From contig OX465109.1 of the NCBI GenBank assembly GCA_949987565.1, forward strand, positions 8,934,920 through 8,998,919: 64,000 nucleotides of DNA, written 5' to 3'. The position numbers and the translations under genes were made by a program. Position 1 is the stretch's first letter. The number at the start of each line of letters is the position of its first letter. Under the pieces are notes generated by a model, which was not told where the DNA came from, searched no databases, and saw only the letters and a list, made by a program, of their open reading frames with translations. Below are positions 23,901 to 36,209 of this stretch, in pieces. This DNA comes from Luidia sarsii. Taxonomy: Eukaryota > Echinodermata > Asteroidea > Paxillosida > Luidiidae.

Positions 23901-25248
23901 GTCCCCTTCGTCCTCCTCGTCCTCCGCGTCCTCCTCCTCCTCGTCGTCCTCCTCCTCTTCCTCCGCGTCCTCCTCGTCCTCCGCGTCCTCCTCGTCCTCC
24001 TCGTCCTCCTCGTCCTCCGCGTCCTCCTCCTCCTCGTCGTCCTCCTCCTCCTCGTCCTCCGCGTCCTCCTCGTCCTCCTCGTCCTCCTCGTCCTCCTCCT
24101 CGTCCTCCTCGTCCTCCTCGTTCTCCTCGTTCCCCTCGTCCCCCTCGTCCTCCTCGTCCTCCTCGTCCTCCTCGTCCACCTCGTCCTCCGCGTCCTCCTC
24201 CTCCTCCTCGTCCTCCTCGTCCTCCTCGTCCTCCGCGTCCTCCTCCTCCTCGTCGTCCTCCTCCTCCTCGTCCTCCTCGTCCTCCTCGTCCTCCTCGTCC
24301 TCCTCGTCCTCCTCGTCCTCCTCGTCCTCCTCGTCCTCCTCGTCCTCCTCGTCCTCCTCGTCCTCCTCGTCCTCCTCCTCCTCGTCCTCCTCGTCCTCCT
24401 CGTCCTCCTCGTCCTCCTCGTCCTCCTCGTCCTCCTCGTCCTCCTCCTCCTCGTCGTCCTCCTCCTCCTCGTCCTCCTCGTCCTCCTCTTCCTCCTCGTC
24501 CTCCTCTTCCTCCTCTTCCTCCTCGTCCTCCTCTTCCTCCTCGTCCTCCTCTTCCTCCTCGTCCTCCTCGTCCCCCTCGTCCTCCTCGTCCTCCTCGTCC
24601 TCCTCGTCCTCCTCGTCCTCCTCGTCCTCCTCTTCCTCCTCGTCCTCCTCTTCCTCCTCGTCCTCCTCGTCCCCCTCGTCCCCCTCGTCCTCCTCGTCAT
24701 CCTCGTCCTCCTCGTCATCCTCGTCTTCCTCGTCCTCCTCGCCCCCTCTTCCTCCTCGTCCCCCTCGTCCTCCTCTTCCTCCTCGTCTTCTTCGTCCTCC
24801 TCGTCCTCCTCGTCCTCCTCTTCCTCCTCTTCCTCCTCGTCTTCCTCGTCTTCCTCGTCCTCCTCTTCCTCCTCGTCCTTCTCGTCCTCCTCTTCCTCCT
24901 CGTCCTCCTCGTCCTCCTCGTCCTCCTCGTCCTCCTCGTCCTCCTCGTCCTCCTCGTCCTCCTCGTCCTCCTCGTCCTCCTCGTCCTCCTCGTCCTCCTC
25001 GTCCTCCTCGTCCTCCGCGTCCTCCTCCTCCTCGTCCTCCTCCTCCTCCTCGTCCTCCGCGTCCTCCTCGTCCTCCTCGTCCTCCTCGTCCTCCTCGTCC
25101 TCCTCGTCCTCCTCGTCCTCCTCGTCCTCCTCGTCCTCCTCGTCCTCCTTGTCCCCCTCGTCCTCCTCGTCCTCCCCGTCCCCCTCGTCCTCCTCGTCCT
25201 CCTCGTCCTCCTCGTCCTCCTCGTCCTCCTCGTCTTCCTCGTCCTCCA
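20970..25248. repeat. 4.3-kb TCCTCCTCG (9-bp) array with TTC, GTT, CCC and GCG variants
   Basis: Almost unbroken TCCTCCTCG units with variants TCCTCTTCC, TCCTTCTCG, CCCCTCGTC, TCCTCGTGT and TCCGCGTCC. At least one large internal duplication is visible: the block at about 21160-21340 recurs 405 bp (45 units) later at about 21565-21745. The unit contains no stop on either strand, so all six frames are open for kilobases (apparent Leu-Val, Pro-Arg and Ser runs on +; Arg-Thr, Gly-Arg and Glu-Asp runs on -). Its position inside the presumed intron, with no non-repeat domain, argues against coding. Confidence 0.95.
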
Positions 25249-25273
25249 CCATGCAAGGCCTTGACCCTAACCC

Positions 25274-25359
25274 CCTGCAATGTGTCAACTCTCATGTGCC
25301 CTGAATCCTGCAGAATCCTGCAATGTGTCAACTCTCATGTGCCCTGAATCCTGCAGAAT
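25274..25359. repeat. 43-bp direct tandem duplication
   Basis: The segment starting CCTGCAATGTGTCAACTCTC occurs twice head to tail (25274-25316, 25317-25359) with no differences seen, at the right edge of the TCCTCCTCG array. Confidence 0.85.
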
Positions 25360-26019
25360 CCTGCTGAAGGCAAATAGGATTCCGCACGATTTGGGAAGGT
25401 TAGGGTTTAACTTTGTCTCTAGATGCCTGTTACATTACAATGGGTAAGAGAAATACGATCGAAGCCTATAACGGCCTTATAAAGGCCTATATCTCGTCAA
25501 TTCAAGATTCCCCACATAATACGCTGCTTACATTCTATAGAAGATAGGACTGTCAGTGTCAGATTTGTTTTTTTGTCGAGCTCGGTATACTTGAAAAGGA
25601 AGGCTGACATGTCGAGCTATGATTGCGACGGAGGCGTGGGGGAATTTGTTTGTGTTATTAAGACGAGCGTCTGTGACCCCCAGCCAAAAGTTCACGAGAG
25701 GGCAGCTGATTGCCTCCAGTCTGCGGCAAGCCCGCACTCCGGGTGTTTACGACTGGCAGCACGGGGCCCGTCAGCCGCGCGGTATTCGGGCCGTGCGGTC
25801 GCATTGCGGTGACCGGGCGCCCCGATCGGTATGCCCGGTCGGTCGGGGCAGACTGCCGGCTGTGCGCCGTACTTGCGAGACCGGCGGGAGAATTGGCCCG
25901 CACGCGTCACGTCAGATTCCACTCGTGGGGGCCCAGGTAAGGGCACACTCGACCGCGCTGAGATGGCTATGTACCGTGGTGTCATATGCAGGGCAGCTCA
26001 GACGACGGGATAGAGATGG
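25360..26019. other. Intronic CpG-rich patch, no gene seen
   Basis: 25690-25960 is CpG-dense with ORFs on both strands, typical of GC-rich non-coding DNA. It could be a regulatory element. There is no direct evidence. Confidence 0.35.
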
Positions 26020-26340
26020 GGGGGACAGGCGCTTGTCCGTTTGTATTGTCTCTGTCAATCAATAGACATAGGCCTTTTCCCCATGGTCTCCTCCTCAAAT
26101 CATACACCGCTTGAATCACTGGTGCCGCTCCCACCACTGCCCATCTTTCCAGTGCCACTTCTTTCAGTTCGCTGGTATCACACCCCGACCATTCTCGGAT
26201 GTTGTCCACCCAGCGCGTCTTCGGTCGGCCCACAGAACGCCGACATCCCTCTGGCCTCCCATGCACATCAGCAGCTGCCTGCTGCCTATACCGCCCTGCC
26301 AAACCTCATGACATAACCAAGCTGCTTCACTCGCTTGTTT
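26020..26340 (-). pseudogene. Decayed non-LTR retrotransposon fragment, RTE-like reverse transcriptase C-terminus
   Basis: The - strand reading contains VGRPKTRWVDNIREW followed by a Leu/Glu-rich stretch with RW. This strongly resembles the GRPxxRWxDxI segment that closes many RTE-type endonuclease/reverse-transcriptase ORFs. Upstream, a matching segment (KQLGYVMRFGRAV, like the usual GHVxRM motif) is in another frame, so the fragment carries frameshifts. Only about 300 bp remain, with no catalytic FxDD region, so it is a dead 5'-truncated copy in the presumed intron. Clade assignment is from motif memory only. Confidence 0.55.
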
Positions 26341-26569
26341 TGCCCTTTTCATTTCCAACATAGATTGGACGGTTGGTTAGTCGGTTGCTTTTTCCACCCT
26401 CTTCCATTTCCAGCACAGCTTGGGCGAATCATTGGTTGTTTGTTTGTAGATTTAGGTGCTTGCTTGTTTTAATTTTACCTTTCCATCAGACTGTTGGAAA
26501 GTCGCCCAGTGTGTTGGTGTGTTAGTTTGGTTTACCTTGTTTACTCAATTGTTTCCATATCCCCTATTA

Positions 26570-27041
26570 TGTGACCCGGCACAGCGACATGAGGAATATC
26601 CCACCAAAAACTTTTCGAGTAAACAACGCCTGAAGTCAAAGTATCTTCTCAATTCGATAAAAAAATAATCCATTTTTTTTTGGTATTTTCGGAAAGTTAA
26701 TGTATTGGAGGATATTATGTCAAAAAGGATTTTTCCGAAATCCATCTCTAAATGTTGAAAAAAAAAGCATTTCGGGGGAGTGTTTGTGTAATGTTTTCAT
26801 GAAAATGTAAAGTTCCTGCCTTTTTGAATGGCCACTTTCGAGGAGTTAAAATGGTGCTGCTATATTGTGTCTGGTACCAAATGAACGAGCGAAGTCCCCT
26901 TGTACTATTTACAACAAAGTTCACACGGAAATAATTTTGATATCATTTGAAAGCTAATGGTATACTCTTTCACATCATTATAGAAAATCTCAACATCTCA
27001 AAAGTGGGGGTTATTTCTAATTATGCTGTGCCGGGTCACAT
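26570..27041. mobile_element. 472-bp MITE with TGTGACCCGGCACAGC ends and TA target site, family F copy 1
   Basis: The left end TGTGACCCGGCACAGC and right end GCTGTGCCGGGTCACA are exact inverted complements. TA flanks both sides (26568-26569, 27042-27043), as in Tc1/mariner-type insertion. The interior is AT-rich without ORFs. A shorter copy in the opposite orientation lies at 62186-62439. Confidence 0.78.
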
Positions 27042-27119
27042 ATATATAGCCGGATAGTTGCTCTGTTTTTGATTGGTTGCTCTACTCTTTCCATTTCTCC
27101 TAGTTTGGGCCTGGGTTCT

Positions 27120-27410
27120 TCCTCGTTATCTTTAGATGCTGCTTGCTTGCATTATTACTTGCTTTGCTTGTTTGTTTGATTCCTCTCCCCCTGCTTGCTT
27201 GCCTGCTCGCTTGATTACTTGCTGGATTGATTACGTCTCTGCTTGAGTGTGCGCTTGCTTGATTGCTTGATTGCTTGCTCGCTTGATTGCTCGCTCGCTC
27301 TGTCCAGTAGCCTGCGTGTTGCTTCAATTCCCTGCTTGCTTGATCGCCTGCTCGCTTGTTTGCTTTGCTTGACTGCCCCCCCCATCACCACCGTTCGCTT
27401 GCTTCTTAGG
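27120..27410. repeat. Degenerate (CTTG)n tetranucleotide tract
   Basis: CTTGCTTGATTGCTTGC-type sequence interrupted by CTCGC and CTGC blocks. Confidence 0.75.
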
Positions 27411-28927
27411 CCTCGATGGCTCCCCGACCTCGGTGTCGCGCTGGAGATAATGAACTCGCGGTCTTCTATGGCCGGTTATTCACGAGCAGGGAACGCCACC
27501 GTCAAAACTCGACGAATTGATCGGCCTTTTGTGCTTCCATATTGGCATCGCGATTGCCGGAAAAATGAAATTGCTGTCACAACTCTCCCCCCCCCCCTGC
27601 CCCTCACTCTCGCCTATGGTATAGAAAAGGAAGAGTCAGCCTTGCCGGTCCTTGTGTACTGGTCTATTGTGATAACGCTATGGCAACCGCTCACACGCCA
27701 GTGCGCGTGCATTGTTACTTCCCCGCTCACTCTTCAATCTGGATACAGGAGAGAGAGAGGGGGGACATAAATCAAATATCATGAGCAATTACCTGCCAAT
27801 GGTTGACACTTTCTAAGTTCATTTTTTTTATTTTTACTTGTGATGGCGCCGCTTGGGCATTCAGGCAAGGGGTGGGGGGGGGGGGCTTTGGGTCGCTTTT
27901 TTTGGGTGATGTGAGGACGTCGTTCGGCCCAACGGGTTATCCAAGGCCGACGAATGGCTGGGACAGCTTATCCCAACTGTCTGGGTTGGGATGCCCAGCA
28001 AATGAATCTGTTGCTGCGTCAGAAAAAAATAAGCCAGCGTTTTGACTCCCGCGTAGAGAGAGGTGTTAGCGTCCCCCGGCTTCGTTGAAGTGAGATTATC
28101 TGTATAGATATTTTGTTTGGCCACAACTCTTCCCCCCCCCCTGCGGCGGGGTTTATTCTCAAAGTGCAGCGCCAATTGAATGAGAGAAATCTAATTATGA
28201 TTTACTCCGCATGGGGTCCAATTTTTTTTTCTGCCACTCACAATCGAACGCTGTATGTAACGCCCGTCGAATGCCCGCGCGAGTGCGCCATTTTGCACTC
28301 GCTCTTGGTCCGGTGAGAGATTGATAAATTGACTCTGATTTGCCTCTGCTATGCGCCACCGGCCAAAATAAAAGGGGCGGGGGAAAAACACAAACTTTGC
28401 CGCTTTCCGAAGCCGGATGATGACTTAGCCGGCGTAATCGAATCCCAGCTGCCTATTATGGAAAAAAAATGAAATTCCGTCATTGGTGTTTGTCAGTGCA
28501 ATGTTGACGGCAGAGACTAGGCCCTATATATAGGCCCCATACGTACTTCACTTCGGGCAGAAGGGAAAGCAAGGATTCGAAAATGGGTTGACGAATTTCC
28601 TCGTGAGCGCACTCAGAAATCAGAACGCGTCCGAGAACTGGGCAAGGCCACTTTTACTGTGAGATTCAACGGCCCCCAAGTCTCCTGGCGACTTTTGCCC
28701 AGAACCCGGTGAATCGTTCCGTTTCCCTCTTTCGGCACCGCGCAAAGCCCGCCGAAAGAGAACAAGATGCGAATTGAAGTTAGTACAAAAAAACTGCATC
28801 CACCTCTCCATCACTGGCTTGATCTTCTGCGCACTCTTTGGGGTGATGACCAGCTTCTCAAACCCGAAGGGCCGCACGTGCACGAGAACACACTCAGTAA
28901 ACCATGATGTGAATATCCAAAACAACT
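27411..28927. other. Intronic sequence, no gene seen
   Basis: Unique sequence with homopolymer C and G runs near 27586, 27872 and 28131. Confidence 0.5.
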
Positions 28928-29155
28928 GTTGCAAACTGCTCACTTACTAAACCGACCCGCCGTACATGAATCTCAAAAGTTAGAGGGCCTGACGTTTCGA
29001 TCCTGTTGCAAACTGCTCACTGACTGAAATGACCTGCAATACATGAATCTCAAAAGTTAGAGGGCCTGACATTTCGAACCTAGCAGGAGCTATGCCTTTG
29101 AGAAAAGGTCATGCTACGATCGAAGCGTCAGGCCCTTTAACTTTTGAAAGATATG
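28928..29155. repeat. Family E hairpin repeat with a 77-bp tandem duplication
   Basis: TTGCAAACTGCTCACT...CTCAAAAGTTAGAGGGCC occurs twice in tandem (28928 and about 29005). It is followed by the family E core TAGCAGGAGC...GAGAAAAGGTC and GATCGAAGCGTCAGGCCC as the opposing arm, ending about 29150. Confidence 0.65.
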
Positions 29156-31309
29156 AATTGCGCATGGCGTGGCCGCAAAGGATTCTTATGAGCGTGATGA
29201 CACGACCCGCGGTGCCACTGAAAGTAGTTGGTATTAAAAACATGAAATAGTGGTACTTTTTTTTTTACAGAGTGTATTGAGATACTGCAGAGAGACACCG
29301 GGCGTCCTCGTTATGATGTTCCCGAGTGACCCGTTAAAATCTGGGCCAATAAATCGTCCGATTCTCCCCATAGAACCGTGTCGAGTAGCATCGCTTGGAC
29401 GTGAGGCTGCGTTGTCGTAAATGTCGTACATGTACATGTACATGTCGTAAATTCTCCCCGCTGAGATTTGACTGAAACGTATATAGAGCCGAGGACTGGA
29501 GTGTCCTGGCCTGTTGCGAGTGGTGTGATGCAGACACTTCGTCCGTGTCGATTTATGGTGATTGCCGGTCCGGCGTGCTGAGATGACGGTCGATCGTGCA
29601 CTCTTCCATCCACCAGATTTCGTGGACGACTGCCTCTGGCGCACGAAATCGATAAAAATTTGATTTAGACCTGGGTGTTAATTGAGTGTGAATTCGTCTG
29701 GGCTGTTTTGTCGTGCCAGTGCTTCACTATACTTGAGCTATGCTGCCCCTTGCGGCCCCCACTGAATAGCCAACTGTCTTTACCGCGGTGGGGGCGCCAG
29801 CCAGAAGCATTTAACCACTAAGTGCTGAGTGATATCTCAGGGGATAGACGAAGCTCTCCACTAAATGCTGTCAGACAGCCGCTCGGCATGCAGTAAGGCA
29901 CAAGTCGATAGTGCCCCCCTCAAACATTTTCTGGAACAAATCCAAGAAAGAGATACTAAAAACGGTTAAACGATATATGATCACCATTCGATCAACTAAA
30001 CAAAAAATAATAATAAATAAAAAATGATGCCTTTTTACACTATATCATGTCCCCGGGAAGTTCCCGGGAAATGGGGGCCGGTGGATCTTTTCAGACTATA
30101 CAGTGTCGCGAGGTGTGTTTTGAAAAAGGGCCCTTTAGTAGTATCATCGGTCAATTAACGCCCCACTGAGGCGGTTCCGTCATTCTCAGTCGAGAGTAAA
30201 GCACCCAGCATTTTGTGATAATCACAGAGCATGCTGTGCCATACGTTTCTGCGCTTCTACAGTGGGCAACAACATCTCACTGCGGAGATTACGTCGAATG
30301 GAATAATCAACTTGACCTTGCAATTCAAACCAAACTGCCTTCCGGAGTTTTGCCAACGAGAATCCAATGAGGCAGCTTTCACAACCACTTATAGTGAAAA
30401 AAAACCGTTAAATGACACACGGAGATCATTAGGTGCACTTTACCAAATTATATATTCATTTGAAAATCCCGGATGGGCCTCAATTAATTCTCTGAATGAA
30501 ACGCGCTTGGCCTATTGTGACTCGCATGACAATCGAGCCCTGACACACTGCAATCCCCAGCCCCCACCCTCCAAAAGAAAAAAATTAAATTAATTTCTGC
30601 TCGGACGATCTCCAGTAGATAATAGGTTATTGCTAATTGTTAGCCCGAGTCAATTAGCGTCGCCATCCAAGCCTTTATAATATATCCTCCGTACGGAGTT
30701 ACCTCAGCACAGGTCTCCAGGGCCTACCCCGAGCCGGTGTCTTTTTCAGTCCAATAAATAATGTGAGAGCTGAAATGAGAAAGTCTGCACATAATTATCA
30801 ATGCGCAGGTGGTGATCCGGCGTAAAACGGTCCGGCTAAATTACTAAGCCCCAAACTCACATGATTTTTGTTTTGCTTCGAGCGTAATCAATCGCACAAA
30901 GTTTAATCCAACCTCCACATATTTTTGTTTTCTTCTTCCACGCACCCTGGGGAAGTCCTTGAAACCTTACCCGGATTTTTTTTTTTTTCCTCCGGAAAAC
31001 TGAACCGACGCGTTCCGCGTTGCAATCGGCCGTTGTTCCGCCCGCCCCAATACTTTGCCGCCGCGGTCACTTTCATCCGGCCCGGGCTGGATTTCAGCGC
31101 CCGGCTTGTTAACCCAATTCGCGGGGCTGGCGTTTCCTGGTAATTCGCCGATCGATTGCCCCGGATAGGGCGCCCATGCGGTCTGCCCGGTGAGCCCGCA
31201 CGCCCCGTTTTCCCACCGTGTCCAAACGCCGCTTCCAACGGTGGATAGTCGTCCGCGAACACGACCGCGCGGCGTCCTAAAGTAGTATACGTCAACATTA
31301 TAATAGGCC
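29156..31309. other. Intronic sequence, CpG-rich at 30980-31260, no gene seen
   Basis: Contains an ACATGT cluster (29427-29444) and a CpG-dense patch. ORFs overlap on both strands and have no domain. Confidence 0.45.
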
Positions 31310-31400
31310 TGCACAATGATATTACAAGCTGCTCACTTCCTTTGAAAAAAAAGATGTTCGGCTGGAATCGAAACGCCAGGCCCTCTGCGTCTCATTGAAC
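31310..31400. repeat. Family E repeat fragment
   Basis: ACAAGCTGCTCACTTCC then GGAATCGAAACGCCAGGCCC, a half copy without the opposing arm. Confidence 0.5.
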
Positions 31401-31479
31401 TCATGGTGATGTTTTTTTTTTCCTAGTCGACGTCATACAAAGCGCTGTGTACCCATACTTTGCCCGATTGCCTGATGGT

Positions 31480-31705
31480 GCAAACAAAATACAGGCTGCC
31501 CGGGCTGGATTCGAACCCGTGACTCAGTCATGTTGCCCAGTGCAGACGTCATAACCACTTGACCATCGAGCGCGGTCGAGGTAGTGTGGCTGATTCGAAT
31601 CATAGATGTAATGTGAATGTAATTCGAATCAATGATGCACTGAGGGTTTTGTCCTACAAGCCCTAATCATGAATGACGTTCTCCTCTACGCCCCAACATA
31701 ATTAT
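31480..31705 (-). repeat. tRNA-bearing foldback element, diverged copy
   Basis: The - strand holds TGGTCAAGTGGTTATGAC (A-box region) and GGGTTCGAATCCAGCCC (T-arm/B-box). The family's outer sequences appear at GCCTGATGGTGC and ACGTTCTCCTCTACGCC. The anticodon arm does not fold, so it is tRNA-derived rather than a tRNA gene. Confidence 0.6.
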
Positions 31706-31719
31706 TATCTCATTTATCT

Positions 31720-31790
31720 CAAAAGTTAGAGATTTATGTACTGCAGGTCATTTTAGTCAGTGAACAGTTTGCAACAGGTTTTTGTATTAG
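31720..31790. repeat. Family E repeat end fragment
   Basis: CTCAAAAGTTAGAG then GCAGGTCATTTTAGTCAGTG and AGTTTGCAAC, the outer part of the family seen at 28928 and 41735. Confidence 0.5.
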
Positions 31791-32317
31791 CATCTCATTA
31801 ATAGTTACACAACATAGGTGCTAACTCAAATGGTGTATCCTTCATAAAGTTACCGGATTTTTTCAGAGCCACACTCATATCGCTGCACGCATTTTGCACA
31901 TCAAGAAAGCGACTCGCGTGTGACCGGTTCTCGGACATTGTATAATAGCTCTGACAGCTCTCGCGTAGTCATCGCATCTGCCAGAATGAATTATATCGGC
32001 GCGGGGGAGGGTTGCGAAGCAATCGGGCGAAGAGCAGATGAAAAGTAGGGCTAGAGGCGAGAGCAAACGAGACAAGGAAATAGCTCGGGAACACCATTTC
32101 CCTCCACCAAAGCACGTCATCTTTGACCGGCATCCAATAGAATAGTCGTGCTCGCACACGGGCTTTCTTGCCGTGGCCGGCAGTTCGTGCTGACAGCCGC
32201 CGCCGTCACTCCTCGATATGCGGCGCTGTCCTTCCTACTCGTCCCTTCCCCCGCCATCAATCTAATTAAGGAGCAATTGAAGTGAATCATGGGTACTAGA
32301 CCTGACATGGCGGGCTC

Positions 32318-32397
32318 TCCCCCTTCCTCCTCCTCCACCTCCTCCTCCTCCTCCTCCTCCTCCTCCTCCTCCTCCTCCTCCTCCTCCTCATCATCAT
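32318..32397. repeat. (TCC)n microsatellite
   Basis: About 22 nearly perfect TCC units ending in TCATCATCA. Confidence 0.95.
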
Positions 32398-33123
32398 CTC
32401 TCTCTATGTCTGTCCCTCTTCCTCTCTTGTTCCCTCACGCTTCGGAGCCATTAATTTCTCTCCCTTGCCCGCGTCTCCCAGATGTCGAGCCGGCCAGTTC
32501 CTGTTACTTCTCTCTACTCTCCCCTAGCTCGCTCGGCCAGGCCCGGCCAGGGAATGATTCCATTTGGCCCGGCGTTTTTTCCCCCATTACATCGCGCTGA
32601 ATGTTCCCCAATAGTCCGTCCTTTTTCGCTCGCGTAAATTCTCCCGAGCCTTGGGGAGCTCTGCATCAAAAGCGAGTGATTCCCTCTGTATTGTGTGTGT
32701 GTGCCAGAATTGACGTGGCGTCGCGTCCTTCAGGGCGAATCTTCACTATAGGCCTTGCCATTCGCCCTGCGTTAAAGAGAGGTTTAGCCGATCGCTGCGC
32801 CACACCGAACCGATCTTGCACGATCTTCAATTTGCTGTTTACTGCACTCAGGGAAACCCTATTTCAGATGCCAAGTACCTTCCTTTCACGTTCACACTTG
32901 TTTCCACCTCTGATGGGTTTTTTTTGTACTAGGAATGATATGAATTGACAAGATAGTGCGACCGTTTGATTTTGGTAATGAATGAGACGTGCTGAGCTTA
33001 CACGGATAGTGTGTGGACGCATTTTGAGAAGCACACGCGCGTTCTGAAGATGTGAAGATTACACAGGCCAATGGTCAAGGGCAGTACAGACAAACGAGGA
33101 CGACTCCACGTTTTGCCACAGCT
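32398..33123. other. Intronic sequence, no gene seen
   Basis: Unique sequence between the TCC tract and the 62-bp satellite. Confidence 0.5.
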
Positions 33124-35592
33124 GCTCCAGACTGGATATCCAAGTCACCCTTCTCTTTCCTCTACTCCTCTTTCCTGTAACCAGTCGTTCAGACTGGACA
33201 TCCAAGTCACCCTTCTCTTTCCTCTGCTCCTCTTTCCTGTAATCAGTCGTTCAGACTGGACATCCAAGTCACCCTTCTCTTTCCTCTACTCCTCTTTGCT
33301 ATAACCAGTCGTTCAGACTGGACATCCAAGTCACCCTTCTCTTTCCTCTGCTCCTCTTTGCTGTAACCAGTCGTTCAGACTGGATGTCCAAGTCACCCTT
33401 CTCTTTCCTCTACTCCTCTTTGCTATAACCAGTCGTTCAGACTGGACATCCAAGTCGCCCTTCTCTTTCCTCTGCTCCTCTTTGCTGTAACCAGTCGTTC
33501 AGACTGGACATCCAAGTCACCCTTCTCTTTCCTCTGCTCCTCTTTCCTGTAACCAGTCGTTCAGACTGGACATCCAAGTCACCCTTCTCTTTCCTCTACT
33601 CCTCTTTGCTATAACCAGTCGTTCAGACTGGACATCCAAGTCACCCTTCTCTTTCCTCTGCTCCTCTTTGCTATAACCAGTCGTTCAGACTGGACATCCA
33701 AGTCACCCTTTTCTTTCCTCTGCTCCTCTTTCCTGTAACCAGTCGTTCAGACTGGACATCCAAGTCACCCTTCTCTTTCCTCTACTCCTCTTTCCTGTAA
33801 CCAGTCGTTCAGACTGGACATCCAAGTCACCCTTCTCTTTCCTCTGCTCCTCTTTGCTGTAACCAGTCGTTCAGACTGGACATCCAAGTCACCCTTCTCT
33901 TTCCTCTGCTCCTCTTTCCTGTAACCAGTCGTTCAGACTGGACATCCAAGTCGCCCTTCTCTTTCCTCTGCTCCTCTTTGCTGTAACCAGTCGTTCAGAC
34001 TGGACATCCAAGTCACCCTTCTCTTTACTCTGCTCCTCTTTCCTGTAACCAGTCGTTCAGACTGGACATCCAAGTCACCCTTCTCTTTCCTCTGCTCCTC
34101 TTTCCTGTAACCAGTCGTTCAGACTGGACATCCAAGTCGCCCTTCTCTTTCCTCTGCTCCTCTTTCCTGTAACCAGTCGTTCAGACTGGACATCCAAGTC
34201 ACCCTTCTCTTTCCTCTGCTCCTCTTTCCTGTAACCAGTCGTTCAGACTGGACATCCAAGTCACCCTTCTCTTTCCTCTGCTCCTCTTTCCTGTAACCAG
34301 TCGTTCAGACTGGACATCCAAGTCACCCTTCTCTTTCCTCTGCTCCTCTTTCCTGTAACCAGTCGTTCAGACTGGACATCCAAGTCACCCTTCTCTTTCC
34401 TCTGCTCCTCTTTCCTGTAACCAGTCGTTCAGACTGGACATCCAAGTCACCCTTCTCTTTCCTCTGCTCCTCTTTCCTGTAACCAGTCGTTCAGACTGGA
34501 CATCCAAGTCACCCTTCTCTTTCCTCTGCTCCTCTTTCCTGTAACCAGTCGTTCAGACTGGACATCCAAGTCGCCCTTCTCTTTCCTCTGCTCCTCTTTG
34601 CTGTAACCAGTCGTTCAGACTGGACATCCAAGTCGCCCTTCTCTTTCCTCTGCTCCTCTTTGCTGTAACCAGTCGTTCAGACTGGACATCCAAGTCACCC
34701 TTCTCTTTCCTCTGCTCCTCTTTGCTATAACCAGTCGTTCAGACTGGACATCCAAGTCACCCTTTTCTTTCCTCTGCTCCTCTTTCCTGTAACCAGTCGT
34801 TCAGACTGGACATCCAAGTCGCCCTTCTCTTTCCTCTGCTCCTCTTTGCTGTAACCAGTCGTTCAGACTGGACATCCAAGTCGCCCTTCTCTTTCCTCTG
34901 CTCCTCTTTGCTGTAACCAGTCGTTCAGACTGGACATCCAAGTCACCCTTCTCTTTCCTCTGCTCCTCTTTGCTATAACCAGTCGTTCAGACTGGACATC
35001 CAAGTCACCCTTTTCTTTCCTCTGCTCCTCTTTCCTGTAACCAGTCGTTCAGACTGGACATTCGAGTCACCCTTCTCTTACCTCTACTCCTCTTTGCTGT
35101 AACCAGTCGTTCAGACTGGACATCCAAGTCACCCTTCTCTTTCCTCTGCTCCTCTTTCCTGTAACCAGTCGTTCAGACTGGACATCCAAGTCGCCCTTCT
35201 CTTTCCTCTGCTCCTCTTTGCTGTAACCAGTCGTTCAGACTGGACATCCAAGTCACCATTTTCTTTCCTCTACTCCTCTTTGCTATAACCAGTCGTTCAG
35301 ACTGGACATCCAAGTCGCCCTTCTCTTTCCTCTGCTCCTCTTTGCTGTAACCAGTCGATCAGACTGGACATCCAAGTCACCCTTCTCTTTCCTCTGCTCC
35401 TCTTTGCTGTAACCAGTCGTTCAGACTGGACATCCAAGTCACCATTTTCTTTCCTCTACTCCTCTTTGCTATAACCAGTCGTTCAGACTGGACATCCAAG
35501 TCACCTTTTTCTTTCCTCTACTTCCCTTTCCTGTAACCAGTCGTTCAGACTGGACATCCAAGTCACCCTACTCTTTCCTCTACTTCTCTTCC
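33124..35592. repeat. 62-bp satellite array, about 40 copies, with a hairpin core
   Basis: The unit contains CCAGTCGTTCAGACTGG, in which CCAGTC and GACTGG pair around GTTCA. This is followed by ACATCCAAGTCACCC and a pyrimidine stretch. The period is exactly 62 (33182, 33244, 33306...). Units differ at a few diagnostic sites (TCACCC or TCGCCC; CTGCTCC or CTACTCC; TTTCCTG, TTTGCTG or TTTGCTA). A four-unit block at 34571-34818 is repeated as 34819-35066, which shows a 248-bp higher-order duplication. 62 is not a multiple of 3 and every unit contains stops, so it is non-coding. Confidence 0.95.
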
Positions 35593-36209
35593 CCTCGAGG
35601 TTTTTGCTTTGAAAGCCGGGTTTCCCAAAAAAATCGTTTCCCGGGATGAGACCCAGCGATTTTAATTGTTTCCCTCGTATCTCACTCATCTCTGTTCACT
35701 TCGACTCCAACTACATGCTCACCAAACACTTTATTAGTCCATGTGATCTAACCACATCCTCGCTATATACTTTATTAGTCCGTGGTGTGATGATCTTGAT
35801 CACCCTCGCAGGAAACGAGCTTCCACGCGCTTTACATATGGCGAGAAGTGGGCGATGTCCAATCAGGAAGCCACGCAGGAAACACATAAGATGATCGCAT
35901 TGCACGAGCGTTTGACGCGGTTCACGGAGATTGTCTATGCAGCAGAATTCTTGGCATTCTGCGAGCATGGCCCGTGGAATTGAATGGAAGCGGTGTACAA
36001 ACGGTAGAAATTAGCGCCACAAGCCTCAGTTCTTCAGTGTTGGAATCCGCGTGAAGTTGTTTTGTTGGAAGATTCGAAGTCCTTGGCTGCTTCGAGGCCG
36101 AATGGCGAGAATTGGGTGAAGGCCCACTCGCTGCAGTGCGTGCCTTGAATTCTCTCTACGCCTCTTCCCAATAGATTCTGGGGGCTCGAGCGCCAGAATT
36201 TGATTTTAA
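35593..36209. other. Intronic sequence, no gene seen
   Basis: Unique. It includes a direct repeat (ACTTTATTAGTCC at 35729 and 35769). Confidence 0.5.

Noticed and set aside
20921..25347. Apparent giant proteins (1,447, 1,064, 963 and 909 codons)
   Set aside because: All six frames are open because the 9-bp unit has no stops. The composition is pure repeat.
33124..35592. Regular repeats with a palindromic core, superficially CRISPR-like
   Set aside because: Units are contiguous 62-mers with no unique spacers, no cas genes and a eukaryotic context. It is a satellite.
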